NCBI GenBank assembly: GCA_020445765.1
Contig: JAGRFY010000013.1
Coordinates: 1 to 35,896 of the forward strand
Direction of reading: 5' to 3'
Source of the DNA: Rhodocyclaceae bacterium
GTDB taxonomy: Bacteria > Pseudomonadota > Gammaproteobacteria > Burkholderiales > Rhodocyclaceae
DNA: 35,896 bases
Part shown: piece after piece, positions 24,672 through 35,287 of the stretch
Layout of the letters: each line of letters opens with the position of its first letter
Position numbering within the stretch: position 1 is the first letter of the stretch
The notes under the pieces: generated by a model
What the model was told of the DNA's origin: nothing
The model's database searches: none
What the model saw: the letters and a program-made list of their open reading frames with translations, nothing else
Position numbers and translations under genes: made by a program

Positions 24672-24965
24672 ATGTCATTCGCAATGCGATTGCTGGCCGC
24701 CGCGCTGCTGCTTCCCGCCCTGGGCGCCTGCACTTCGACCACCCCGCACCTGGATGCCGGCTTCGGCGAGTCGGTGGCGACGCTGCGGGCACAGCAGACG
24801 GCCGACCTGTCCGCATCGCTGCGCAATCAGGACCGCGTGGTGCTCGGCTTCGAGGCCCGAACTGCCGGTGCCGCCATGGACCGCTATTACGGTTCATTCG
24901 CCAAGCCGGCGAAGCCCGCGAACATCTTCACCATCGGTATCGGCGCGGGTCCGGCCGCTCCCTGA
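24672..24965 (+). CDS. Small Tad-locus lipoprotein
   Basis: This 97-residue lipoprotein has the lipobox LGAC (Cys20). The mature part is short and polar, with the segments DAGFGESVATLRAQQTAD, GAAMDRYYGSF and a Gly-rich end (IFTIGIGAG). It has the look of the small uncharacterised lipoproteins that often follow the secretin gene in beta/gammaproteobacterial Tad loci, and it takes the place that RcpB/CpaD occupies elsewhere. A role in secretin assembly or localisation is likely from position, but it has no recognised domain. A GGGAG ribosome site precedes ATG 24672, 10 bases after rcpA. Confidence 0.82.
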   Translation: MSFAMRLLAAALLLPALGACTSTTPHLDAGFGESVATLRAQQTADLSASLRNQDRVVLGFEARTAGAAMDRYYGSFAKPAKPANIFTIGIGAGPAAP

Positions 24966-24973
24966 GAACCGCC

Positions 24974-26221
24974 ATGCGTGCATCGGCCCGATCCTCCCGG
25001 ACATATCGTCGCGCCAGTGGGCAGCGCGGCGCCGTGGCGGTTGCCTTCCTGTTGCTCAGCGTCCTCTTGCTGGGCTTCGTCGGCCTCGGCATGGATGTGG
25101 GACGGCTGTATGTCAGCAAGTCCGAGCTGCAGAATGCGGCGGATTCGTGCGCTCTTTCCGCAGCCGCGGCATTGACCGGCGCCAACGTCGATCAGCTGGT
25201 GGCAGCGGAAGATTTCGGCATCGCTGCGGCGATCCGTCACCGCGTCGGCATGCAGGCACAGCAGGTGAGCGTCGCGAAGGACCAGGACATCACCTTCAGC
25301 GATGCCCTGGACGGCAGCTATCGCACGCGCAGCGCAGCCGCCGGCGACGAACTGAAGATGCGCTTCGCCCGCTGCACCGTCGAAGAGGCCAATGTGCCGA
25401 CCCTGCTTCTGCAGGTGCTGACCCTGATCGACGGCAAGTCGACCGGTCCGACGACGGTTCGCGCAACCGCCGTCGCCTCGCTGCAGCCGTCGATCTCCAA
25501 CTGCGCGCTGCCGCTGGCGATCTGCAAGAAGCCGGGCAGTGCCGCGCCGAATTTCGGCTACGTGCAAGGCGAATGGCTGACCGGCAGATTCGATCCGCCC
25601 TCCAATCTGACCGGCAAGTTCAAGTGGGTGAAGTTTCCCGGCTTCGAGCGCACGCCGGATCTCGCCGGCCTGATCGGCGGCAGCGGTCAGTGCGACCTGT
25701 CCAGCACCACGACCCTCGAGCCCAGCACCGGCGCGATCAATTCGCTGGTCGACGTCTGGAATTGGCGCTTCGGCGTGAAAAAGATGTCGGGGGCACCGGC
25801 CGGTGCCTTTGTTCCGGACCTCACGGGCTACGCCTACACGGCGGCGAACTGGCCATCGAAGTTCGGCGCCTTCGACGACTTCAAGGCACAGCGCGCGGTC
25901 AATACACCCTGGAACGGGCTGCCGGACCTCGGAGGTGGCTGGAGTGCCAGCAACACCTCGGTGCACGGGGCAGGCGGCGACCGCCGGCTGGTGGTCGGCC
26001 CGATCGTCGACTGCGAGCCGTGGGAGACAGGCGGGACGAGTTCGCAGGCGATCCTCGGCTGGGCCTGCTACCTGATGCTGAATCCGGTGGCCAACCCGAA
26101 CGAGGAGATGGGCCTGGAATACCGTGGATCGGCCGACGACATCGAATCCGGCTGCGTGACTTCGGGCGCACCGGGCGGACCGGCCGCAGGCGGTCCGAAG
26201 GTTCCGGGTCTGGTGCTCTGA
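24974..26221 (+). CDS. tadG: TadG-like pilus assembly protein
   Basis: This 415-residue protein starts with the Tad-type N-terminal segment: a basic head, then RGAVAVAFLLLSVLLLGFVG as a membrane helix and MDVGRLYVSKSELQNAADSC, as in TadG/TadE-related proteins that enter the membrane like pilins. The remaining 340 residues are periplasmic, with several Cys (for example SNCALPLAICKK), and show no von Willebrand domain that I can recognise, so it is shorter than classical TadG. It is placed directly before two TadE-like genes and overlaps the first by one base (TGATG). A role in the pilus complex or its surface is likely but unproven. Confidence 0.75.
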   Translation: MRASARSSRTYRRASGQRGAVAVAFLLLSVLLLGFVGLGMDVGRLYVSKSELQNAADSCALSAAAALTGANVDQLVAAEDFGIAAAIRHRVGMQAQQVSVAKDQDITFSDALDGSYRTRSAAAGDELKMRFARCTVEEANVPTLLLQVLTLIDGKSTGPTTVRATAVASLQPSISNCALPLAICKKPGSAAPNFGYVQGEWLTGRFDPPSNLTGKFKWVKFPGFERTPDLAGLIGGSGQCDLSSTTTLEPSTGAINSLVDVWNWRFGVKKMSGAPAGAFVPDLTGYAYTAANWPSKFGAFDDFKAQRAVNTPWNGLPDLGGGWSASNTSVHGAGGDRRLVVGPIVDCEPWETGGTSSQAILGWACYLMLNPVANPNEEMGLEYRGSADDIESGCVTSGAPGGPAAGGPKVPGLVL

Positions 26222-26721
26222 TGCCGCGTCGTCGCTTCCTGCCCTTGCCCGGCCGCCTTCGTGGCGCCGCTGCCGTCGAACTTGCCCTGGTGTCGATCCC
26301 CTTGGTGATGCTCGCCGTGGCCACCATCGACTTCGCCCGCGCAATGTTCGTGTACGACCAGCTCGCCAAGGCCGCGCGCGACGGCGCCCGCTACCTGAGC
26401 TTCTTCGATCCGACCGTGGCAGCCGAGTACCCGACCACTTCGGCCCGGCGGCGCATGCTGTACGGCACCGCGTCACCGTCGGATACGAGCCGGCAGATCG
26501 TTCCGGGGCTCACCGAATCGATGATCAAGATCTGCGACCGCGCCGATGCGTCGGCCTGCCCGGGCGAGACCTTCGCTGCGGTCGCGACTCCCAGCGGGTC
26601 GATCAATCTGGTCAAGGTGGAGATTCAAGGCTACGTGTTTACGCCGATTTTTCCGGGGCTGAGTCGACTGACGACGGTCACCTTCGAACCGATCAGTGCC
26701 ACGATGAGGCAACTCTACTGA
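26221..26721 (+). CDS. tadE: TadE-family pseudopilin
   Basis: This 166-residue protein has the TadE signature: a basic leader ending RLRG, then AAAVELALVSIPLVMLAVAT as the membrane helix with Glu at +5, as in pseudopilins processed by TadV. IDFARAMFVYDQLAKAARDG follows. The C-terminal domain is periplasmic and holds two Cys (KICDRADASACPG) that may form a disulfide. ATG 26221 shares its A with the previous stop (TGATG), so translation is coupled. It acts as an assembly or initiation factor of the Tad pilus by family knowledge. The frame stays open far upstream but only as a shadow of other genes. Confidence 0.88.
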   Translation: MPRRRFLPLPGRLRGAAAVELALVSIPLVMLAVATIDFARAMFVYDQLAKAARDGARYLSFFDPTVAAEYPTTSARRRMLYGTASPSDTSRQIVPGLTESMIKICDRADASACPGETFAAVATPSGSINLVKVEIQGYVFTPIFPGLSRLTTVTFEPISATMRQLY

Positions 26722-27155
26722 TGCGTGCCAGGCACCCGATCATGCACCGGCAAGGTGGCGCGGCCGCGGTCGAGTTCGCGCTCGTGGCGACGCTGTTCAT
26801 CGCTCTGGTGGTCGCCGTCATCGAGCTCGCGCGGGTGGCTTTCATCTACGCCACCGCGGTCGAGGCGACGCGGCTCGGCGCCCGCGTCGCCGTGGTCTGC
26901 AGCCCGAACGACCAGGCCGCCGTCCGCGCCAAGATGAAGAACCTGCTGCCGATGCTGACCGACGACAAGATCAGCATTCTCTACCCGGCGTCGAAATGTT
27001 CCGCGGCGAGCTGCGATCCGGTCACCGTGAGCATTCAGAACCTCACGGTCGATGCCGTGATTCCGCTGGTGCCGCTCCGCTTTCCGATTCCGCCGAACGC
27101 AACGTCGCTGCCGGCAGAGAGCCTGGACAGCACCGACAACCCCTTGTGCGCCTGA
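26721..27155 (+). CDS. tadF: TadE/TadF-family pseudopilin
   Basis: This 144-residue pseudopilin has a leader MRARHPIMHRQGG, then AAAVEFALVATLFIALVVAV with Glu at +5, and ELARVAFIYATAVEATRLGA. The periplasmic part has four Cys, three of them in VVCSPND and SKCSAASCDP. It probably partners the preceding TadE in the membrane. ATG 26721 overlaps the previous stop (TGATG). TadE and TadF cannot be told apart with certainty at this level, so the symbol follows gene order. Confidence 0.83.
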   Translation: MRARHPIMHRQGGAAAVEFALVATLFIALVVAVIELARVAFIYATAVEATRLGARVAVVCSPNDQAAVRAKMKNLLPMLTDDKISILYPASKCSAASCDPVTVSIQNLTVDAVIPLVPLRFPIPPNATSLPAESLDSTDNPLCA

Positions 27156-27190
27156 CCGGCGATACAACCGCACACCGGAAGAGCAGACCC

Positions 27191-28357
27191 TTGAAAGCCA
27201 TTGCCATCTCGAATCAGGCACGCAACCTCGAGGACCTTCGCAAGCTCGCCGCGGGCCTCGAGCTGGTCGGCGAACTGTCCTGCCACCAGGGAGACCTGGG
27301 CGAGATGTCGATGCTGCCGACCAAGGACGAGGTGGATGTGTTGCTCCTCGACTGTCGTCACGGCGGCAGCGCGCCGATGAGCGATCTCGAGCGCCTGATG
27401 AGCTTCTATCCGCGCCTCAACGTCATTCTCGCGGTCGACCAGGAATCGCCCGAGCTGCTGCTGCGCGCCCTGCGGGCAGGCGTGCGCGAGGTGATCCGCT
27501 CGCCGCTCGCACGGGAGGACCTGCAGGCCGCATTTCATCGCATCCATCAGAAGATCCGTGGCACGCAGCGTGGCGACGGCCGGGTGCTGGCCTTCATGTC
27601 CTGCAAGGGCGGCAGCGGCGCCAGCTTCCTCGCCACCAACCTCGGCTATGCCTTGGCGCGGCGCACCGACAAGCGCGTCCTCTTGATCGACCTGAACCTG
27701 CAATTCGGCGACGCCGTCTTGTACCTGTCCGACCGGCGACCGGCATCGACATTGCCCGATGTCACCCGCGACGTTCAGCGTATCGACATGTCGCTGTTGA
27801 AGTCAGCGCAGATCGAGATCCTGTCCAACTACAGCATCCTCGCCTCGGCCGAGGATCCGACGCAGTCGATGGACATCCGGCCGACCCAGGTCGAAGCACT
27901 GCTGCGCTTCGCCCGCGCCAATTACGACTACGTGCTGCTGGATGTCGGCAGGTCGCTGGACACCTGCTCGATCCAGGCGCTGGACCTGGCCGACCAGATC
28001 TACCCCGTACTGCAACTCACCCTGCCCTTTCTTCGTGACGCCAAGCGCCTTTTCGACGTCTATCGATCGCTCGATTACGGCGTCGACAAGGTACGGCCGC
28101 TGCTCAACCGGATCGAGCGCACGCCGGGCGATCTCAGCCTGCAGGACGCGGAACGACATCTTCAGTACAAGGTCTTCGCCAGCCTGCCGAACCACTTCAA
28201 GTCGGTGGCCGCCTCGGTCAACCAGGGCGTACCGATCCTTGCCCTCGACGCCGGCAGCCCGGTCAGCCGCAGCCTCGAGGAATTGGCAGACCGCATCGCC
28301 GAGCGCACGCCCGCGCCCAGCCGTGGATTGATCTCGCGCCTGTTTGCGCGCGCATAG
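27191..28357 (+). CDS. tadZ: TadZ/CpaE pilus localisation ATPase
   Basis: This 388-residue protein of the MinD/ParA-like family directs the Tad machine to its site in the cell. Residues 1-120 resemble an atypical receiver domain ([25 protein letters not shown]). The ATPase half has the deviant Walker A KGGSGAS (about 139-145), in which the usual second Lys is replaced by Ala, followed by [12 protein letters not shown]. Loss of this Lys is seen in several TadZ proteins and suggests weak or altered hydrolysis. The start is TTG 27191, preceded by GGAAGAG; no in-frame ATG or GTG gives the family N-terminus. It is co-transcribed with tadA (11-base gap). Confidence 0.9.
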   Translation: MKAIAISNQARNLEDLRKLAAGLELVGELSCHQGDLGEMSMLPTKDEVDVLLLDCRHGGSAPMSDLERLMSFYPRLNVILAVDQESPELLLRALRAGVREVIRSPLAREDLQAAFHRIHQKIRGTQRGDGRVLAFMSCKGGSGASFLATNLGYALARRTDKRVLLIDLNLQFGDAVLYLSDRRPASTLPDVTRDVQRIDMSLLKSAQIEILSNYSILASAEDPTQSMDIRPTQVEALLRFARANYDYVLLDVGRSLDTCSIQALDLADQIYPVLQLTLPFLRDAKRLFDVYRSLDYGVDKVRPLLNRIERTPGDLSLQDAERHLQYKVFASLPNHFKSVAASVNQGVPILALDAGSPVSRSLEELADRIAERTPAPSRGLISRLFARA

Positions 28358-28368
28358 GAAGCTTCCAC

Positions 28369-29721
28369 ATGTCGATCAGAGCCCGTTTCGAAACCGCCGA
28401 GCTTGCGCCATCGCGCCTCGCGCCCGCTGTCGCGTCCGCCGGCGGTCAGCGCCATTACCAGGAGGTCCGGCGACGCATCCATCAGATCCTCCTCGACCGG
28501 GTGGATCTCGGTCGCCTGCAGCAACTCGGCCAGGAGCAGATCGGCGAGGAACTGAAACTGCTGATCGAGCAGTTGATGGTCGAGGAGCAGGTGGCACTGA
28601 ACGACCAGGAGCGCCGGAGCCTGGTTCGCGACATCCGCTGGGAAATGCTCGGGCTGGGCCCGCTGGAGCCGCTGCTCGCCGATCCGACGATCTCCGACAT
28701 CCTGGTCAATACCCATCGGCAGGTGTATGTGGAGCGTCGGGGCCGGCTGGAGCTGACCGACGTCTGCTTCCACGACGAAGCCCACCTGATGAAGATCATC
28801 GACAAGATCGTTTCGCGCATTGGTCGCCGCGTCGATGAATCGAGCCCGATGGTGGATGCGCGGCTGCCTGACGGCTCGCGGGTCAATGCGATCATTCCGC
28901 CGTTGGCGGTGGACGGCGCCATCATGTCGATCCGGCGCTTTTCGGTGACACCGCTGCGTATCGATGACCTGCTCGGCTTCAAGACGATGACCGAGCCGAT
29001 GGCGCGAACGCTGGAGGCGCTGTCGCGGGCCAAGGTGAACATGATCGTCTCGGGCGGTACCGGCAGCGGCAAGACCACACTGCTGAACATCCTGTCCGGC
29101 GGCATACCGGCGAGCGAGCGCATCGTCACGATCGAGGATGCCGCCGAACTTCAGCTGCAGCAGCCCCATGTCGTTCGCCTGGAGACCCGCCCACCCAACA
29201 TCGAGGGCAAGGGCGAGGTGAACCAGCGCGTGCTGGTGCGCAATGCGCTTCGCATGCGACCGGACCGCATCATCCTGGGCGAGGTGCGGGGGGCGGAGGC
29301 CTTCGACATGCTCCAGGCGATGAACACCGGTCACGAGGGCTCGATGGCGACGATCCACGCCAACACCCCGCGAGATGCACTCGCCCGGCTGGAGAACATG
29401 ATCGGCATGGCGGCGATGAGCCTGACACCGAAGGCGGTGCGACAGCAGATCGCGTCAGCCATCACGGTGATCGTGCAGACCGCACGGCTGATGGACGGCA
29501 AGCGGCGTGTCACGTCGATCCAGGAGATCACCGGCATGGAAGGTGAAACCATCACCAGCCAGGAGATCTTCGGCTATCGCCAGACCGGCCTCTCGAGCGA
29601 AGGCGAAGTGGCCGGCCATTTTGCCGCCAGTGGCGTGCGGCCTCGCTTCCAGGACCGGCTGAAGAGCTTCGGCGTGCTGTTGCCCGACGACTTCTTCGAT
29701 CCGTCCCGCCAGCTTTCCTGA
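28369..29721 (+). CDS. tadA: Tad pilus assembly ATPase TadA/CpaF
   Basis: This cytoplasmic secretion ATPase of the GspE/VirB11 superfamily (450 aa) powers pilus assembly. The N-domain ([20 protein letters not shown]) is followed by the core with Walker A GGTGSGKT (229-236), an Asp-box [10 protein letters not shown] (252-261), Walker [15 protein letters not shown] (about 304-317) and the His-box [13 protein letters not shown]. All catalytic parts are present. It sits between tadZ and tadB, the usual order, with AGGAAG before ATG 28369. Confidence 0.96.
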   Translation: MSIRARFETAELAPSRLAPAVASAGGQRHYQEVRRRIHQILLDRVDLGRLQQLGQEQIGEELKLLIEQLMVEEQVALNDQERRSLVRDIRWEMLGLGPLEPLLADPTISDILVNTHRQVYVERRGRLELTDVCFHDEAHLMKIIDKIVSRIGRRVDESSPMVDARLPDGSRVNAIIPPLAVDGAIMSIRRFSVTPLRIDDLLGFKTMTEPMARTLEALSRAKVNMIVSGGTGSGKTTLLNILSGGIPASERIVTIEDAAELQLQQPHVVRLETRPPNIEGKGEVNQRVLVRNALRMRPDRIILGEVRGAEAFDMLQAMNTGHEGSMATIHANTPRDALARLENMIGMAAMSLTPKAVRQQIASAITVIVQTARLMDGKRRVTSIQEITGMEGETITSQEIFGYRQTGLSSEGEVAGHFAASGVRPRFQDRLKSFGVLLPDDFFDPSRQLS

Positions 29722-29730
29722 GGAGGCAAT

Positions 29731-30711
29731 ATGGGCGACAAGCTCTACCCGCTCGCGCTGCTGCTGATCTTCGTCGCGGTCTTCGCCGCGATGGAAGGCT
29801 TCTACCTTTGGTGGAACTCGACCCGCGGCCCGGAAAAGCGTCGAATCGAGAAACGCCTCCGCATGCTCGCCACCGGCGGCAATGGCGAGCCGGCCGAAAT
29901 GTCCGTGCTGAAACGGCGCCTCAACAGCAATGGCCCCGCGCTCGAACGGCTGATGGCGGCCATTCCCCGGCTCTCGAGGATCGACGACTTTCTACTGCAG
30001 TGCGGTACGGACTGGACGCTTGCCAACTTTCTGCTCTACACCGGTAGCTTCGCAGCCCTGGGCTTCTTCGGAACGCTGCTGGCAAGTCGGCCGCTCGAGT
30101 TGGCGCTGATGCTGGCGCTGGCGGCCGGCACCCTTCCGACCGCGTATCTGATCCGTCGCCGGCAGCAGCGCCTCAAGCGCTTCGAGAGCCTGCTCCCCGA
30201 GGCGCTCGACCTGATCGGTCGCTCGCTGCGCGCCGGCCACGCCCTTCCCAGCGCGCTGCAGATGGCCGGCAACGAGATGCCTGATCCGCTCGGCGCCGAA
30301 TTCCGTCAGACCTTCAACGAGATCAACTTCGGCAATTCTGCGCAGGACGCCTTGCAGAACCTGGCCCGACGGGTGCCCAGCACCGATCTTGGCTTCTTCG
30401 TGATCGCGGTGCTGATCCAGCGCGAGTCCGGCGGCGATCTTTCCGAGATTCTCGCCAACATCAGCAGCATCATTCGCGAACGCCTGAAGCTGTTCGGCAA
30501 GGTCCAGGCGCTGTCCGCCGAGGGCCGCTTTTCCGGCGTCGTCCTGATGATGCTGCCATTCGGCACCGCCATCATGCTGTATCTGATGGACCCGGAGTTC
30601 ATGTCGCTGCTATGGACCGACCCGACCGGCGTCGCGTTCCTGAAGGGCGGACTGGTGTTCATGATGGTCGGTGCGTTCTGGATGTCACGCATCGTCCGAA
30701 TCCGCGTCTGA
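29731..30711 (+). CDS. tadB: Tad inner-membrane platform protein TadB
   Basis: This 326-residue protein of the GspF-like family has an N-terminal helix (about 5-25), a central pair of helices (about 99-138), a cytoplasmic T2SSF domain (LLPEALDLIGRSLRAGHALP and FFVIAVLIQRESGGDLSEIL) and C-terminal helices (about 267-285 and 305-320). Together with TadC it forms the membrane platform on which TadA acts. A strong AGGAGG site precedes ATG 29731, 9 bases after tadA. Confidence 0.94.
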   Translation: MGDKLYPLALLLIFVAVFAAMEGFYLWWNSTRGPEKRRIEKRLRMLATGGNGEPAEMSVLKRRLNSNGPALERLMAAIPRLSRIDDFLLQCGTDWTLANFLLYTGSFAALGFFGTLLASRPLELALMLALAAGTLPTAYLIRRRQQRLKRFESLLPEALDLIGRSLRAGHALPSALQMAGNEMPDPLGAEFRQTFNEINFGNSAQDALQNLARRVPSTDLGFFVIAVLIQRESGGDLSEILANISSIIRERLKLFGKVQALSAEGRFSGVVLMMLPFGTAIMLYLMDPEFMSLLWTDPTGVAFLKGGLVFMMVGAFWMSRIVRIRV

Positions 30712-30723
30712 GGCCACGCAAGA

Positions 30724-31680
30724 ATGAATTACTCCGCGAACCAACTGGCGTTCCTCGCCCTCGTCTTCGTCGTGGTCAGTGGCATTCCGCTGCTGGTCTT
30801 CCTTCTGCTGCGCCGTTCGGCCGCCCAGCAGCGCCTGGAACAGCTGTCCGCCGGCCCCGCGCTGGCCGGTGTCGGCGCCGGCGGTGCCCACACCGGCTGG
30901 ATCGAGTCCATCGCCCGCGCTGCGGCGCCGCTCGCGCGTCTGTCCGTGCCCGAAGAGGGCTGGGAAGAGTCGGAGCTGCGACGTCGGTTCATCCAGGCAG
31001 GCCTGCGCGGGCCGGGCGCGCCGGTGATCTTCTTCGCAGTCAAGACGCTGTTCGCATTCGGTTTGCCGGTGGTGATGTACATCGTGCGCGTGGTGTCGGG
31101 CAGCGACATGCCGCTGGACGACTTCATGGTGCTGGTGGGTCTGCTCAGTGGCATCGGCTTCTTCCTCCCCAACCTCGTCCTCAATCGGCTTCGCGCCAGC
31201 CGGCAGCAAGAACTCTTCGAGAGCTTTCCTGACGCGCTGGATCTGCTGACCATCTGCGTCGAAGCCGGCCTGAGCCTAGAAGCGGCCTTGAATCGTGTCG
31301 CCGCGGAAATTGCACTGAAGAGCCGCCAGCTGGCCGACGAACTGCAACTCGTCTGCCTCGAGTTCCGCGCAGGCGCGGGCAAGGAACGGGCCTTGCGCAA
31401 TCTGTCGCTGCGCACCGGTGTCGAGGACATCGACACGCTGGTGGCGATGCTGGTGCAGTCCGAGAAGTTCGGCACCAGCGTCGGCGAGTCGTTGCGCATC
31501 CATTCCGAAATGCTGCGCGTCAAGCGCCAGCAACGCGCCGAGGAGCGCGCCGCCAAGGTTGCGGTCAAGCTGATCTTTCCGCTGGTCTTGTGCATCTTTC
31601 CGGCCATCCTGATCGTTGTCGGCGGGCCGGCAATGATCCGAATCATCAAGGTACTGCCGACCTTGGTGAACGGCGGCTGA
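30724..31680 (+). CDS. tadC: Tad inner-membrane platform protein TadC
   Basis: This 318-residue GspF-like protein is the paralogue and partner of TadB. It has an N-terminal membrane helix (about 7-27), paired central helices (about 98-156), and a T2SSF domain (SFPDALDLLTICVEAGLSLE, then LVQSEKFGTSVGESLRIHSE). A final hydrophobic segment is VKLIFPLVLCIFPAILIVVG. It begins 12 bases after tadB with GAGG upstream and is followed by tadD, the standard order. Confidence 0.94.
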   Translation: MNYSANQLAFLALVFVVVSGIPLLVFLLLRRSAAQQRLEQLSAGPALAGVGAGGAHTGWIESIARAAAPLARLSVPEEGWEESELRRRFIQAGLRGPGAPVIFFAVKTLFAFGLPVVMYIVRVVSGSDMPLDDFMVLVGLLSGIGFFLPNLVLNRLRASRQQELFESFPDALDLLTICVEAGLSLEAALNRVAAEIALKSRQLADELQLVCLEFRAGAGKERALRNLSLRTGVEDIDTLVAMLVQSEKFGTSVGESLRIHSEMLRVKRQQRAEERAAKVAVKLIFPLVLCIFPAILIVVGGPAMIRIIKVLPTLVNGG

Positions 31681-31700
31681 CGGCAGCCTGGGAGACCCAC

Positions 31701-32888
31701 ATGAAGAAGACACCACTGGCAACGATGCTCGCGATCGCGCTGACTGCCGGCTGCGCCGGCACGCCCGAGCGCGACCTGGCCTGGGAGATCAAGCCGCACA
31801 TGGACGTGCGCCACGGCATGAAGCAGGTGCAGGCGCAATACCAGCTCGGCCGCTACTTCCAGGGGCAGGGCCGCGACGCGCAGGCCGAAAACGCCTATCG
31901 CCAGGCACTTGCGATGGACCCTGCACACGTCGAATCCATCAACGCGCTGGCCACCCTGCTGGCGGCCAGGGGCGAGCTCGACGAAGCCAGCCGCTGGTTC
32001 GAGAAACTGGTCGCCCAGGCTCCGGATCGCGCCTACCTGCACAACAACGCAGGCTATGCCCTGTTCCTGCAGGGTCGCCACGCCGAGGCGGTTGCCGAAC
32101 TGCGCACTGCAGTCGGCCTGGATCCCCGTTTCGAGCGCGCCTGGATCAACCTGGAAAGGGCAGCCCGCGCGGCCGGCATGACGGCACTCGCCGAGCAGGC
32201 TGCACAACGCGGCAAGGCAACCAGCCTGGCCTCCGCCATCTCGGTCGAGCCGCCCGCCTCGGCCATCGTGAAGATCGAACTGGCCCAGGCAGCTGCGCCC
32301 GAGCGGCCGCTCGCATTGAGCCGCGAACTCACGCCCCCGTTGGCGCCGACGATGATCAGCGGGACGGAACTGGCGGCACCGGAGCTCGTCGCCGCAGCCC
32401 CTGCGGTGCCTCGGGCATCACCGACGATCGCGCCGGTCGCGATGCGCGAACTCCCGTTCCAACGTCTCGATTCCGCTGCGGTTGTCGCGCCAAGGGTTCA
32501 GCAACCCGCGCCGCGCGCGCGGAATGCGCGAGCTGCCGATCCTGTGGCCGCGACGCTCGTGCGGACCGGCCTGGCAACATCGAGCGCCGCAGAAGGCGCG
32601 CGCCTGGAGATCTCCAACGCCAACGGCGTGCGCAGCTTTGCCGGCCGGATTGCGGAGATGTTGAAGGCGGACGGCCTCGACGTGCGCCGCATCAACAACT
32701 ATCAATCCTTCGACCTGACGCGCTCGCTGATCGAGTACCGGCCGGGCTTCGAGGCCGCTGCGAAGGCCCTCGCCAACCGCATTGGCATCGACGCCGTGAT
32801 CGCCGAGACGGCAGAGCGCCGCTGGGGCAGTGACGTCCGGGTGATTCTGGGCGGAGACGCGACGCGGCGCGGCAACCTGCGCACCTGA
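31701..32888 (+). CDS. tadD: TadD-like TPR lipoprotein with C-terminal LytR_C domain
   Basis: This 395-residue lipoprotein has the lipobox LTAGC (Cys18) followed by tetratricopeptide repeats at about 40-165 (QYQLGRYFQGQGRDAQAENA, then NALATLLAARGELDEASRWF). A Pro/Ala-rich linker covers about 175-300. The C-terminal domain (EISNANGVRSFAGRIAEMLK, then GLDVRRINNY) matches the LytR_C (LytR cell-wall attachment C-terminal) fold. TadD proteins act as pilotin-like factors for the secretin; the extra LytR_C domain may add peptidoglycan or assembly contacts. ATG 31701 follows tadC by 20 bases. The longer open frame (from 31590) overlaps tadC and lacks a signal peptide, so it was rejected. This is the last gene of the locus. 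Confidence 0.9.
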   Translation: MKKTPLATMLAIALTAGCAGTPERDLAWEIKPHMDVRHGMKQVQAQYQLGRYFQGQGRDAQAENAYRQALAMDPAHVESINALATLLAARGELDEASRWFEKLVAQAPDRAYLHNNAGYALFLQGRHAEAVAELRTAVGLDPRFERAWINLERAARAAGMTALAEQAAQRGKATSLASAISVEPPASAIVKIELAQAAAPERPLALSRELTPPLAPTMISGTELAAPELVAAAPAVPRASPTIAPVAMRELPFQRLDSAAVVAPRVQQPAPRARNARAADPVAATLVRTGLATSSAAEGARLEISNANGVRSFAGRIAEMLKADGLDVRRINNYQSFDLTRSLIEYRPGFEAAAKALANRIGIDAVIAETAERRWGSDVRVILGGDATRRGNLRT

Positions 32889-34990
<2,102 letters not shown>

Positions 34991-34994
<4 letters not shown>

Positions 34995-35287
34995 ACGCGA
35001 GCGGCCCCGAACGCGCCCACCGGGAACGCCTGGACGAGGCCGTCCGGCGCGACTGCGACCGGCGGGAGACGGCCGAGCGCGAGCGCCGCACGGTACTCGG
35101 CTATACCGTCTTCATGGGCAGCATCGCCGGCCTGTTCGTCGTCCCGGTGGTCGCCGGCGCCTACCTCGGCAACTGGCTCGACGGCCTCGCCGAGGGATTC
35201 TCGGTGCGCTGGACGGTGAGCCTGATCCTGCTCGGCGTGGCCTTTGGTGCGGTCAACGTCTATCGCTTCATCCGGGATCATCGATGA
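34991..35287 (+). CDS. atpQ: N-ATPase accessory protein AtpQ (AtpI/AtpZ-like)
   Basis: This 98-residue protein has a charged N-terminal region (about 1-38, many Arg and Glu) and two transmembrane helices (about 39-62 and 74-92, with GAYLGNWLDG between and GAVNVYRFIRDH at the end). This is the AtpI/AtpZ pattern and corresponds to AtpQ in N-ATPase operons, where it probably helps c-ring assembly. Its stop overlaps the start of atpB (ATGA), which leaves no room for atpR. Confidence 0.85.

Noticed and set aside
22778-24826. 682-codon minus-strand open frame opposite rcpA
   Set aside because: It is a shadow of the secretin gene caused by high GC, and the family signature is on the plus strand.
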